From NCBI RefSeq assembly GCF_010858045.1, contig NZ_JAAGVC010000001.1, forward strand, positions 413,275-477,274: DNA of 64,000 nucleotides. Direction: 5' to 3'. This document shows positions 15,878 to 24,558 of the stretch, piece by piece (positions within the stretch are counted from its first letter, which is position 1; every line of letters begins with the position of its first letter). The notes below the pieces were generated by a model, which saw only the letters and a list, made by a program, of their open reading frames with translations, was not told where the DNA came from and ran no database searches. The translations under genes and the position numbers were made by a program. The stretch is from Nocardia cyriacigeorgica (lineage in GTDB: Bacteria; Actinomycetota; Actinomycetes; Mycobacteriales; Mycobacteriaceae).

Positions 15878-17422
15878 TCACAGCGGCAACAGGTGATGCT
15901 TGCGCGGGTATCGGATGACCTGCTTGTCCCGCAGCAGATGCAGCGCCTTACGGAGCTCGAGCCGGGTGGCCGACGGCTCGATCACGGCGTCGATGTAGCC
16001 GCGTTCGGCGGCGATCCACGGCGTCGCGATGGTCGCGTTGTAGAAATCGATCATCTGCTGACGGACCCCAGCGCGCTGCTCGTCGGGGGTGGCGTCGAGA
16101 ATCTTGCGCTGGGTCAGCCCGACGGCGCTCTCGGCGCCCATGACCGCGATGCGGGCGGTGGGCCAGGCCAGGTAGACGTCGCAGCCCAGCGCCTTGGCGC
16201 CCATCACGGCCCAGCCGCCGCCGTAGGCCTTGCGCACGACCACCGTCACCTTGGGCACGGTGGCCTCCACGTAGGCGAACAGGAAGCGGCCGCCGCGCTT
16301 GATGACGCCCACCTTCTCCTGTTCCACGCCGGGCAGGAAGCCGGGGGTGTCGACCACCAGCACCAGCGGGATCTCGAAGGCGTTGCAGATGTGGATGAAG
16401 TGCGCGGCCTTGTCGCTGGCCTTGGCGTCGAGGGCGCCGGCGAGCACGGTCGGCTGGTTGGCGACCACGCCGACCGGACGTCCGTCGACGCGGGCGAAGC
16501 CGGTGATGAGGTTCTTGGTCGCGGCCGCGCCGATCTCGTGGAATTCGCCGTCGTCGAAGATGCGGACCAGCACATCGTGCATGTCGTAGACGGAGTTGTC
16601 GGAGTCGGGAACGAGCGTGTTCAGCGACAGATCGGATTCGGTGATCTCGGGCTCGAGGCCGGGGTTCACGATCGGTGGCTGCTCGACCGCGCTCGACGGC
16701 AGGTAGCTCAGGTAGTTGCGCACCCACGCGAAGGCGGCGGCCTCGTCCTTGGCGACGTGGTGGATATTGCCGTACGCGGCCTGGTTGTAGGCGCCGCCCA
16801 GCTCCTCCATATCGACCTTTTCGCCGAGGGCGTCCTCGATGATCTTGGGCCCGGTGACGAACATGTGCGCGCTCTCGGTGGCGACCACGACGTCGGTGCA
16901 GATCGGCTGGTACACCGCACCGGCGGCGCAGTTGCCGAGGATGAGCGAGACCATCGGCACCGCACCCGAGAGCGGCTCCATCTTGGTCGCCAGCTCGCCG
17001 TACCAGCGCAGCGAGGTGACCGCCTCCTGGACGCGTGCGCCGCCGGAGTCGTTGATGCCGATCAGCGGGCAGCCCATCTTGCCCGCCAGCTCCATGATCG
17101 CGGCGACCTTGCGGCCGAACATCTCGCCGATGGTGCCGCCGTACACGGTCTGATCATGGGAGAACACCGCCACCGGGCGACCGTCGACCAGGCCGCGACC
17201 GGTGACCACGCCGTCGCCGTAAAGGGCGTTCTTGTCGTTGGGGTTGCGCACGAGTGCGCCGAGCTCCACGAAGGTGCCCGGGTCCAGCAGCATGTCGATG
17301 CGGTCGCGGGCGGACGGAATACCCTTACGTGCGCGTTTGGCGGCCCCCGCCTCTCCGGCCGGTTCCTGCGCGATCTCGAGCTTCTTGCGCAGGTCGGCGA
17401 GCTTGTCGGCGGTTGTACTCAT
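15878..17422 (-). CDS. Acyl-CoA carboxylase beta subunit (carboxyltransferase)
   Basis: A 514-residue carboxyltransferase of the actinobacterial AccD/PccB type that moves CO2 from biotin to acetyl- or propionyl-CoA. Both crotonase-fold halves are visible. The N half has [11 protein letters not shown] with the acyl-CoA oxyanion region and [10 protein letters not shown]; the C half has [29 protein letters not shown] and [15 protein letters not shown]. Overall it resembles the AccD4/AccD5-like group. It is monocistronic and convergent with the nitrile-hydratase operon. It is distinct from the more divergent beta subunit at 33188-34843 in the polyketide operon. The biotin carboxylase partner is elsewhere. 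Confidence 0.92.
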   Translation of the reverse strand: MSTTADKLADLRKKLEIAQEPAGEAGAAKRARKGIPSARDRIDMLLDPGTFVELGALVRNPNDKNALYGDGVVTGRGLVDGRPVAVFSHDQTVYGGTIGEMFGRKVAAIMELAGKMGCPLIGINDSGGARVQEAVTSLRWYGELATKMEPLSGAVPMVSLILGNCAAGAVYQPICTDVVVATESAHMFVTGPKIIEDALGEKVDMEELGGAYNQAAYGNIHHVAKDEAAAFAWVRNYLSYLPSSAVEQPPIVNPGLEPEITESDLSLNTLVPDSDNSVYDMHDVLVRIFDDGEFHEIGAAATKNLITGFARVDGRPVGVVANQPTVLAGALDAKASDKAAHFIHICNAFEIPLVLVVDTPGFLPGVEQEKVGVIKRGGRFLFAYVEATVPKVTVVVRKAYGGGWAVMGAKALGCDVYLAWPTARIAVMGAESAVGLTQRKILDATPDEQRAGVRQQMIDFYNATIATPWIAAERGYIDAVIEPSATRLELRKALHLLRDKQVIRYPRKHHLLPL

Positions 17423-17550
17423 CGATAATCATCCAGTTTTTTTCAGCAGGAACACCGCACCGTGATCGGGGGCTTTGACACCGTACCCGGCGCCGCCGGG
17501 AGCCGGGGTTCCCAGGCGTGTGAGCTCGCAGGGAAATGGCCGGTGCGCAC

Positions 17551-18114
17551 TCACCGCAGCGCCAGTGCGCGATTGAGGATGCGGTGGATGACATCGGCAT
17601 CGGCCGCGGTGTTGTCGAGCAGCAGGGCCGTGCACAGTCCGTCGGTGGCGGCGACGACGGCCGCGATGGCGTCGGGGTCGTCGGTGAGGGTCGCGGCGAG
17701 CTCGGCGACGTCGGTGCGCCAGCGCAGCGCGACCGGAGCGAGAGCGGGGCGGCGGGCGGCGAGGGTGGAAAGTTCGCGTTCGGCGAGCGCCCGTTCGCGG
17801 CCGGGACCGGCGGATTCGACGATCAGCTCGGCCAGCCCGCGCAGCTTGTCGCCCGGGCCGTCGATGATCTCGCGGATCCGCGCGGTGTAGGTGTCGGCGA
17901 CGGTGGACAGGGCCGCCACGAGCAGGTCGTCGAGGGTGGCGAAGTAGTAGGTACTGAGGCTGGTGGTGATGCCCGCCTGTTTGGCGACGGTGCGGTGGGT
18001 GACGCCGGCGGCGCCGTCCCGGGTGACGACGGCAAGGGTGGCGTCGATGATTTCCGCGCGCCGCCTACTGCCCCTGGCCCTGCGCCCGTCGATGGGCTCG
18101 CTCGCCTGGTTCAT
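17551..18114 (-). CDS. TetR family regulator
   Basis: A 187-residue TetR-type repressor. The HTH (about residues 12-58) includes RRAEIIDATLAVVTRDGAAGVTHRTVAKQAGITTSLSTYYFATLDDLLV. ATG 18114 follows GGAGGGGAG. The gene begins inside the last 50 bases of the MFS transporter gene, so the two are translationally linked, and it presumably controls that efflux gene through the palindrome at 19697-19735. Ligand unknown. Confidence 0.9.
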   Translation of the reverse strand: MNQASEPIDGRRARGSRRRAEIIDATLAVVTRDGAAGVTHRTVAKQAGITTSLSTYYFATLDDLLVAALSTVADTYTARIREIIDGPGDKLRGLAELIVESAGPGRERALAERELSTLAARRPALAPVALRWRTDVAELAATLTDDPDAIAAVVAATDGLCTALLLDNTAADADVIHRILNRALALR

Positions 18115-19678
18115 ACTCCCCTCCTGCGGGCTCCGGGCCGATCGGGCACATCGTCCCGGCGGCTTCGTCGTCCTGATCATCTCCGAGCGGACGGATCCGA
18201 CCGAGTGTCGCCAGACAGATTACGGTCGCCGCGATGATGGCGATACCGGCGACGGCGGCGGCGGCATTCACACCGCTGGTGAACACCTCCCGCGCCGTCC
18301 GCACCGTCTCGGCCGGAACCTGATCGGCGACGGACAGCGCGCCGGCGAGGCTGTCGGTGACGCGGTGTGCGACCACCGGCGCGACGTCCGGCGGCGTGAT
18401 CATGCGGGCGGTGTAGAGCGCGGTGGTGAGGCTGCCGAGGGCCGCGACGCCGACGGCGAGGCCGAGTTCTTGGACGGTTTCCGACATCGCCGCGGCCGAA
18501 CCGGATTTCGCCGCCGGAGCGGCGCCGACGACCATCTCGGTGCCGAGGGCGGCGATCGCGCCGAGACCGAGATAGACGAAGGCGAACCCGGCGACCACCA
18601 GCACGGGATCGCCGGTGCCCGCGACTGCCAGCAGCGCGTAGCCGATGGCCGACAGGCCGAGCGTGCTCGCCATGATCAGACCGGGACGTATCCGCCTGGC
18701 CAGTAGCGGCGCTCCGATTGCCGCGCCGAACATCGCCAGCGCCGGCGGGCCCATCCACAGTCCCGCCGCGAACGGCGTCATACCCTCGACGAACTGAAGG
18801 TACTGGGTGACCAGGTACATGGTCCCGCCGACTCCGATGAGCCCGATCAACAGGACCGCCAGAGCGGCCGAGAACGTCCGGTTCGCGAAGAGCGTGACAT
18901 CCAACAGCGGAGCCGTCAGGCCGCGTTGACGGTGCACGAAAACAGCGCCGGCCACCAGGCCGATGAGCGCGAGGATCAGTGTGCCAGGGCCGGGCCGATC
19001 CGCGGCTGCGTGTTTGACCGCGTAGATCACCGGCACGATCGCAGCCAGCGACAGCGCGACGCTCGCCGGATCGAGCGCGCCGCCATCCGGATCCGCGCGC
19101 TCGGGGAGCAGTGCCGGGCCGAGGCCGAGCACGATGGCGGCGACCGGAACGGCAGGCAGGAACGCCGCGCCCCACCAGAACGCATCGACGAGCGCGCCGC
19201 CGATCACCGGGCCGGCGGCCATGCCGAGTGCGAACATCGTCGCCCAGATCCCGATCGCGACCGCGCGCTCGCGCGCATCGCGGAACAGGGTGGAGATCAA
19301 CGACAGCGTCGAGGGCATCAGCGTTGCCCCGGCGATCCCGAGCAGGGCGCGTGCCAGGATCAGCAGCCCGGCGTTCGGGGCGAAGGCGGCCAGTACCGAC
19401 ACCGCGGCGAAAGCCGTCATGCCGATCAACAGCAGGCGCCGCCTGCCGATCCGGTCACCGAGTGTTCCCATGGTGAGCAGGAACCCGGCGATGCAGAACC
19501 CGTAGGCGTCCATGATCCACAACGTCTGTGTCGCTGAGGGATTCAGCGCCTCGGCCAGGCTCGGCAGGACCAGGTACAGCACGGTGACATCGAGCCCGAG
19601 CAGCACCGTGGGCACGGCCAACACGGCCAGACCTGCCCACTCGCGGGCACGTGCGGTCCCGGTGACGACTTCCGACAC
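18065..19678 (-). CDS. DHA2-family MFS drug exporter (14 TM)
   Basis: A 537-residue proton-driven exporter of the EmrB/QacA type with about 14 hydrophobic segments. Recognisable are the motif-A loop LGDRIGRRRLLLIG after TM2, motif C in the TM5 region (GPVIGGALVDAFWW), and WIMDAYGFCIAGFLLTMG in TM1-2. The start is taken as GTG 19678 behind GAAGGA. The longer frame (to 19810) would place the operator inside the coding region and is unlikely. The TetR gene overlaps its 3' end. A drug or metabolite efflux role is inferred. Confidence 0.88.
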   Translation of the reverse strand: MSEVVTGTARAREWAGLAVLAVPTVLLGLDVTVLYLVLPSLAEALNPSATQTLWIMDAYGFCIAGFLLTMGTLGDRIGRRRLLLIGMTAFAAVSVLAAFAPNAGLLILARALLGIAGATLMPSTLSLISTLFRDARERAVAIGIWATMFALGMAAGPVIGGALVDAFWWGAAFLPAVPVAAIVLGLGPALLPERADPDGGALDPASVALSLAAIVPVIYAVKHAAADRPGPGTLILALIGLVAGAVFVHRQRGLTAPLLDVTLFANRTFSAALAVLLIGLIGVGGTMYLVTQYLQFVEGMTPFAAGLWMGPPALAMFGAAIGAPLLARRIRPGLIMASTLGLSAIGYALLAVAGTGDPVLVVAGFAFVYLGLGAIAALGTEMVVGAAPAAKSGSAAAMSETVQELGLAVGVAALGSLTTALYTARMITPPDVAPVVAHRVTDSLAGALSVADQVPAETVRTAREVFTSGVNAAAAVAGIAIIAATVICLATLGRIRPLGDDQDDEAAGTMCPIGPEPAGGEYEPGERAHRRAQGQGQ

Positions 19679-19696
19679 AGCATCCTTCGCACCAGA

Positions 19697-19735
19697 TATT
19701 TGAACGATAGTACAAGTTGTACCATCGTTCAAATA
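19697..19735. promoter_or_regulatory. Near-perfect 39-bp palindromic operator for the TetR/MFS unit
   Basis: Outer arms TATTTGAACGAT (19697-19708) and ATCGTTCAAATA (19724-19735) are exactly complementary, and an inner GTAC/GTAC pair (19710-19713, 19719-19722) continues the symmetry around 19716. It lies 18 bases upstream of the transporter GTG and overlaps the promoter region, the standard place for a TetR operator. Confidence 0.85.
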
Positions 19736-19903
19736 CTTTGGCGAGTGTGGAGGTGTGTCATTGCGTGACAGCACCCGACCGCGTCCGCGGGCCAGGACGA
19801 TTACCGACACGCCCGCGGCGCGTCGGCGACACCTCTACCAGCTCTGACAGCGTAAATTGGTTATCTTCGGTAACTTCCAGTCGATGCGGTGGGAGGTATG
19901 CGA

Positions 19904-20896
19904 GTGGCCGGGGTGGCGCGATCAGCAGACGAACGGATAGCCGGCGGATGGGTTCGCAGAGCCGCCGTCATGCTCATAGCAATGCTGGTGATGTCGTCGG
20001 TGGCGGCGGTCGCCGCGGCCGCACCGGTCCGCTCGCCCGCGCTACGGGCACCGGCCGGCGGATTCGAAGAACTGTTCGTGCCGTCGAGCATGGGCCCGAT
20101 CAAGGTGCAGGTGCAATGGGCAGCGCGCGGCGGGAGTGCGGCGCTCTATGTCCTCGACGGCCTGCGGGCACCACACGATCACAGCCAATGGACCAGCGAC
20201 ACCGACGCGCTGCGGCAATTCGCCGGCGACAATGTCACGCTGGTGTTCCCGGTCGGCGGCCGGTCGAGCTTCTACACCGACTGGTATCGGCCGAGCCACA
20301 CCAACGGCCAGCAGATCACCTACAAATGGGAAACCTTCCTGACCAGGGAACTGCCCGACTTTCTCGCCGGTTACGGGGTCTCACGCAGCAACAATGCCGT
20401 CGTCGGCGCCTCCATGGGCGGCAACGCGGCGCTGATCCTCGCCGCCTACCACCGCAACCAGTTCCGTTTCGCCGGATCGTTCTCCGGCTTCATCAACCCG
20501 ACCTTCCCGATGTGGAGTGAGGCGATGCGCGCCGCCATGTGGGACGAAGGGCAGTACAACCCGGACGACATGTGGGGTCCGCCGGGTGATCCGGCCTGGG
20601 CCCGCAACGACGCCACCGTGCAGGCCGGCCGATTGCGCGGGCTGCCGATCTACGTCACCAGCGGCAACGGCGTACCCGGCGCACCGGACCTGCCGTACGG
20701 GGTGGGCAATACGGTGAACGCGATGGGCCTGGAAGTGCTGACCATGATCGCCGCGCAGATCTTCCGCGACCGGGCCAACGCCCTCGGCGTCCCGGCGCGC
20801 GTCGACATCGTCAACGGCACCCACACCTGGGCCTACTGGCAGCAGGCCCTCGCCACCGCGCGCCCGATGATCCTCGACGCACTGGGTGCCCACTGA
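19904..20896 (+). CDS. Antigen-85-like mycolyltransferase/esterase
   Basis: A secreted alpha/beta-hydrolase of about 330 residues related to antigen 85 (trehalose mycolyltransferase). A long signal peptide has its hydrophobic core at about residues 22-42 and ends AAAAP. The nucleophile motif is GASMGG, preceded by the Ag85-like block TYKWETFLTRELPDFL. The catalytic His lies in NGTHTWAYW and the oxyanion-side block is FPVGGRSSFYTDWY. GGGAGG (19891-19896) is 7 bases before GTG 19904, better spaced than for ATG 19898 or GTG 19889. It supports a mycolic-acid-bearing host. Activity on trehalose monomycolate is inferred from family. Confidence 0.9.
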   Translation: MAGVARSADERIAGGWVRRAAVMLIAMLVMSSVAAVAAAAPVRSPALRAPAGGFEELFVPSSMGPIKVQVQWAARGGSAALYVLDGLRAPHDHSQWTSDTDALRQFAGDNVTLVFPVGGRSSFYTDWYRPSHTNGQQITYKWETFLTRELPDFLAGYGVSRSNNAVVGASMGGNAALILAAYHRNQFRFAGSFSGFINPTFPMWSEAMRAAMWDEGQYNPDDMWGPPGDPAWARNDATVQAGRLRGLPIYVTSGNGVPGAPDLPYGVGNTVNAMGLEVLTMIAAQIFRDRANALGVPARVDIVNGTHTWAYWQQALATARPMILDALGAH

Positions 20897-20971
20897 GCCC
20901 GGTGATCCACGCGGCGCGCGGCCGGTTCGTTAGGTAGCTTCGTCGGCGATGAGAATGTCGGGACGAAGCTG

Positions 20972-21565
20972 ATGGGTGAATATTTCGAGCGGATCGTCGA
21001 TGTGCAGGTGAGCGCCGACGAGGCGGGAGCCGTGGCGGGCCGCATGGTCGATTGGATGGTTTCGCGCGGGCTGCTGTCTCGGGAGCTGTCCGGTGACGGC
21101 GTGTACAGCAGGAACGTCGACGCGGGGTACCTTCCCGGGCCGGAGTGGCGGCAGATCGCTCAGGAATGGGGCGATGACTGGCAGCCGGGCCCGGTCGCCG
21201 TTGTCGTCGGACGCGAGGATCACCACGGTGGGCAGGGTGAGCTCGAGCCGGAATCGGCGACCTGCCCGAGCTGCGGCGCCACCACCGTGATCATCGACTA
21301 TCCGCAGCGGTGGGAGGCCGACCCCGAGGTATGGCGTCCCTTCGGCGAGGCGATCGAGCAGTGGAAGCGAACCGGCATCGGACGTGCTCGCTGCGGCCGG
21401 TGCGATGTCAGGAGCTCGGTCACCGAATGGCGGTGGCCGTCCGGCTTCGCGCTCGGCGCACTGGCTTTCGACTTCTGGGGCTGGCCGCCGCTGACCGACG
21501 AGTTCGTGGCGGAGTTCGCCGCGCGGCTCGGCCACCGCGTCGAGCACCACAGCGGCAAGTTCTGA
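20972..21565 (+). CDS. Hypothetical protein with CPSC...CGRC zinc-ribbon motif
   Basis: A 197-residue protein of no recognised family. It has two CxxC knuckles (CPSCG at about residue 97 and CGRCD at about 140) separated by some 40 residues, which would bind one zinc, followed by an aromatic-rich tail (WRWPSGFALGALAFDFWGWPPL). No signal peptide or membrane helix is evident. ATG 20972 has only a weak ribosome site. It is followed 35 bases later by the DUF2461 gene, possibly cotranscribed. Confidence 0.75.
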   Translation: MGEYFERIVDVQVSADEAGAVAGRMVDWMVSRGLLSRELSGDGVYSRNVDAGYLPGPEWRQIAQEWGDDWQPGPVAVVVGREDHHGGQGELEPESATCPSCGATTVIIDYPQRWEADPEVWRPFGEAIEQWKRTGIGRARCGRCDVRSSVTEWRWPSGFALGALAFDFWGWPPLTDEFVAEFAARLGHRVEHHSGKF

Positions 21566-21600
21566 GAGCCGATGTCGGACCCGGGGCATATCGTCTAGCC

Positions 21601-22236
21601 ATGGGTCGTTTCGGTGGGTTCCCGTTCGCCGGTCTGGACTTCTACGAAGATCTGGAGGCGGATAATTCGAAGACGTTCTGGGCCGCGCACAAGCAGGTCT
21701 ACGACGAATCCGTGAAGGCGCCGATGCTGGCGCTGATCGAGGAGCTGGAGGCCGACTTCGGGTCCGCGAAACTCTTCCGGCCCTACCGCGACGTGCGCTT
21801 CTCCAAGGACAAATCGCCGTACAAGACCCACCAGGGCGTGGTCGTCGGCGCGGCACCCGGGGTCGGCTGGTACGTGCAGATCGGGGCGGCAGGCCTGTTC
21901 GTCGCGGCCGGGTACTACAGCGGAACACCGGACAAGCTGGCCCGGCTGCGCGCCACCATCGACGACGAGGTGCGCGGCGCGGAGCTGGCCGCCATCCTCG
22001 CCGAACTCGGGCGTGCCGGATACGAGATCGGCGGGGACCGGCTGAAAACCACACCGAAGGGCTACCCCGCCGACCATCCACGCATCGAGCTGCTGCGCCA
22101 CAAATCCCTCACCGCCCACCGCGATTTCGGCGCGCCGGACTGGCTGCCCACACCGCGCGCCGCGACGGAGATCCGCGCGGCGTGGGAGACACAGCGGCCG
22201 TTGGTGGAATGGCTCGCGGCCGTCGTGGGGGAGTGA
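21601..22236 (+). CDS. DUF2461 family protein
   Basis: A 211-residue protein matching DUF2461 (TIGR02453-like) along its whole length: FYEDLEADNSKTFWAAHKQVY at the start, FRPYRDVRFSKDKSPYKTHQG in the middle, and a Gly-Tyr-Tyr segment (AAGYYSGTPDKLARLR). No biochemical role is established for the family. It converges with the metK end of the polyketide operon with only 4 bases between stop codons. Confidence 0.88.
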   Translation: MGRFGGFPFAGLDFYEDLEADNSKTFWAAHKQVYDESVKAPMLALIEELEADFGSAKLFRPYRDVRFSKDKSPYKTHQGVVVGAAPGVGWYVQIGAAGLFVAAGYYSGTPDKLARLRATIDDEVRGAELAAILAELGRAGYEIGGDRLKTTPKGYPADHPRIELLRHKSLTAHRDFGAPDWLPTPRAATEIRAAWETQRPLVEWLAAVVGE

Positions 22237-22240
22237 TCGG

Positions 22241-23458
22241 TTACGCCACCGCCGCCTTCAGCTCATCGACGCGGTCGCAGCGCTCCCACGGCAGGTCGAG
22301 ATCGGTCCGGCCGAAGTGCCCGTAGGCCGCGGTGCCCGCGTACAGCGGGCGCAGCAGGTCCAGATCGCGGATGATCGCGGCGGGGCGCAGGTCGAACACC
22401 TTACCGATGGCGGCCTGGATCCTGGCCGGGTCGGTTTTCTCGGTACCGAAGGTCTCCACGAAAAGGCCGACCGGTGCCGCCCGCCCGATCGCATAGGCCA
22501 CCTGGACCTCGAGGCGATCGGCGAGACCAGCGGCTACGGCGTTCTTGGCGACCCAGCGCATGGCATAGGCGGCGCTGCGGTCGACCTTCGACGGGTCCTT
22601 ACCGGAGAACGCGCCGCCGCCGTGCCGGGCCATACCGCCGTAGGTGTCGACGATGATCTTGCGGCCGGTCAGCCCGGCATCGCCCATCGGCCCGCCGACG
22701 ACGAACTTTCCGGTCGGGTTCACCAGCAGCCGAACATCGCCGGTATCCAGCGAACCACCGGGCAGTTCGGATAACACCGCATCCATCACGAACTCCCGCA
22801 CGTCCGCGGCGAGCAGGGAATCCGGATCGATATCGGGCGCGTGCTGGGTCGAGATCACCACCGTGTCCAGGCGCACCGGCCGGTCCCCGTCGTATTCGAC
22901 GGTCACCTGAGTTTTGCCGTCGGGGCGCAGGTACGGCAGGGTGCCGTCCTTGCGCACCTGCGCCAGGCGCCGAGACAGCCGGTGCGCCAAGGCGATCGGC
23001 AGCGGCATGAACTCGGGGGTGTCGGAGGTGGCGTAGCCGAACATCAGGCCCTGGTCGCCCGCGCCCTGCTGGTCCACGGGATCGCCGGCGCCGTCGACGC
23101 GCGCCTCATAGGCGTGATCCACACCCTGGGCGATATCGGGGGATTGGGCGCCGATCGCGATATTCACCCCGCAGGTGGCGCCGTCGAAGCCCTTCAGCGA
23201 GCTGTCGTAGCCGATCTCGAGCAGCTTCTCGCGCACGATCGCCGTGATGTCGACCTGCGCGGCGGTGCCGACCTCGCCGGCCACATGCACCTGGCCGGTG
23301 GTCACCATGGTTTCCACCGCCACCCGCGCGGCCGGGTCGAGCGCGATCAGCGCGTCGAGCACCGCGTCGCTGATGGCGTCGCAGATCTTGTCCGGATGGC
23401 CTTCGGTCACCGACTCGCTGGTGAACAATCGGCGGGCCGGAATCGAGGTTGTGGTCAT
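22241..23458 (-). CDS. metK: S-adenosylmethionine synthetase (probably cluster-dedicated copy)
   Basis: A 405-residue methionine adenosyltransferase making SAM from ATP and methionine. Signatures are [24 protein letters not shown] and the P-loop-like [19 protein letters not shown]. Full length and intact. It is the last gene of the leftward polyketide operon, 8 bases after the KASIII gene, rather than in a housekeeping context. With two methyltransferases in the same region, it is likely a second copy supplying SAM for product methylation; this inference depends on another metK existing elsewhere in the genome. Confidence 0.95.
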   Translation of the reverse strand: MTTTSIPARRLFTSESVTEGHPDKICDAISDAVLDALIALDPAARVAVETMVTTGQVHVAGEVGTAAQVDITAIVREKLLEIGYDSSLKGFDGATCGVNIAIGAQSPDIAQGVDHAYEARVDGAGDPVDQQGAGDQGLMFGYATSDTPEFMPLPIALAHRLSRRLAQVRKDGTLPYLRPDGKTQVTVEYDGDRPVRLDTVVISTQHAPDIDPDSLLAADVREFVMDAVLSELPGGSLDTGDVRLLVNPTGKFVVGGPMGDAGLTGRKIIVDTYGGMARHGGGAFSGKDPSKVDRSAAYAMRWVAKNAVAAGLADRLEVQVAYAIGRAAPVGLFVETFGTEKTDPARIQAAIGKVFDLRPAAIIRDLDLLRPLYAGTAAYGHFGRTDLDLPWERCDRVDELKAAVA

Positions 23459-23466
23459 GGCATTCC

Positions 23467-24558
23467 TCAGCTTTCGTCGCCCGGCCAGCGCAAGGCAAGG
23501 CCGGCGTATACGTAGCGGCTGGCTTCGATCGCGACCAGCAGCACGGTGCTACCGGGAGTGATCCGGCCTTCGGCGAGCCCGGCGTCGAGCGCGAGCAGCA
23601 CGGCGGGGGAGCCGGTGGCGCCGACATCGGTCAGATTCTCGACGATCCGGGATTGCAGCAGGTCGTAGTCCGCCCGCGTGAGTCCCGCCTCCTCGAATTC
23701 ACGGCTGAAGTACTCGGCGTTGCCCTCGGGGAGCACGCAGGCGTCGATCTGGTCGAGCCGTAGCCCGGAGCGGTCGAGGAGCTCCCGCAGGGCGGTGACG
23801 AAGATCCGCGGCCCGAATTCCGCGACACCCACCGCGTCGAGCGTGATGTCCATCAGCCGTTTGCGTTTCAGCTGCTCGTGCACGGGCAGGTCGGTGCCGC
23901 CGCCGACGACGACCATGCCGGGTTTGCGCGCCCCACCCATGCAGGCGTTGACGTAGCCGAATCGGTGTGCCACCGGGCCGGAGGCGGCCCCGCGCAGCAC
24001 GACGGCGGCGGCACCGTCGCCGAAGTTGTAGAGCGTCAGCCGATCCCGCATTCGGACCGCGTCGGGCTCGCGACCGAGGAACATCGGCGCGAGGATGGGC
24101 GAGATGGCTTCGGTGCCGATCACCAGCGCGGTGCGGTGAGTGCCGTCGGCGAGCTGCCGGTAGGCGATGTCGAGGGCCTGGATCGCGCCGACGCAGCCGG
24201 CGCGCACCTCGATGACGGCACAGCGTTCCAGCCCGAGATGCTGCTGCACATAACTGCCGACGGTGGGCAGATGGAACTCGGGACTCGCGGTGGACACCAC
24301 GATCAGGTCCACCTCCGCCGGCTCGACCCCGGCACGGTCGAGCGCGGTGCGGGCCGCGGCCTCGGCCATGCGGCTGTTGCCGATGCGGTGCGAGCCGTCG
24401 ACGGGGTCGATCAGCCAATGCCTGCGCCGCACCTGGATGCCGTCGAGCACATCGGCGGGCAACGGCCCGACCAGTTTCTCCAGCTGGTCGTTGTCGATGG
24501 GGTCACCGGGGAGGAACGATCCGGTACCCAGGATCGCGACGTTGGTCGATTCAGTCAT
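23467..24558 (-). CDS. KASIII-like ketosynthase with altered catalytic triad
   Basis: A 363-residue thiolase-fold protein of the FabH/CerJ type. The Cys nucleophile is in [13 protein letters not shown] (Cys122). The FabH PHQAN position reads PEGNA (Glu278 for His) and the GNTSAA position reads GATGSPA (Ala314 for Asn). So the decarboxylating His/Asn pair is gone while the acyl-accepting Cys remains. That suggests acyl transfer, priming or ester formation rather than ordinary condensation; this is inference from known KASIII chemistry. Its start overlaps the preceding fused KS gene by 8 bases, and metK follows after 8. Confidence 0.88.
   Translation of the reverse strand: MTESTNVAILGTGSFLPGDPIDNDQLEKLVGPLPADVLDGIQVRRRHWLIDPVDGSHRIGNSRMAEAAARTALDRAGVEPAEVDLIVVSTASPEFHLPTVGSYVQQHLGLERCAVIEVRAGCVGAIQALDIAYRQLADGTHRTALVIGTEAISPILAPMFLGREPDAVRMRDRLTLYNFGDGAAAVVLRGAASGPVAHRFGYVNACMGGARKPGMVVVGGGTDLPVHEQLKRKRLMDITLDAVGVAEFGPRIFVTALRELLDRSGLRLDQIDACVLPEGNAEYFSREFEEAGLTRADYDLLQSRIVENLTDVGATGSPAVLLALDAGLAEGRITPGSTVLLVAIEASRYVYAGLALRWPGDES

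Noticed and set aside
15893..17428. 511-codon open frame antisense to the acyl-CoA carboxylase gene
   Set aside because: Composition is Gly/Val/His/Arg-rich without family motifs; it mirrors the third-position GC bias of the sense gene, which is a textbook carboxyltransferase.
19679..19810. Longer start for the MFS exporter (ATG 19810)
   Set aside because: It would translate the 39-bp palindromic operator and lacks a ribosome site; GTG 19678 behind GAAGGA fits better.
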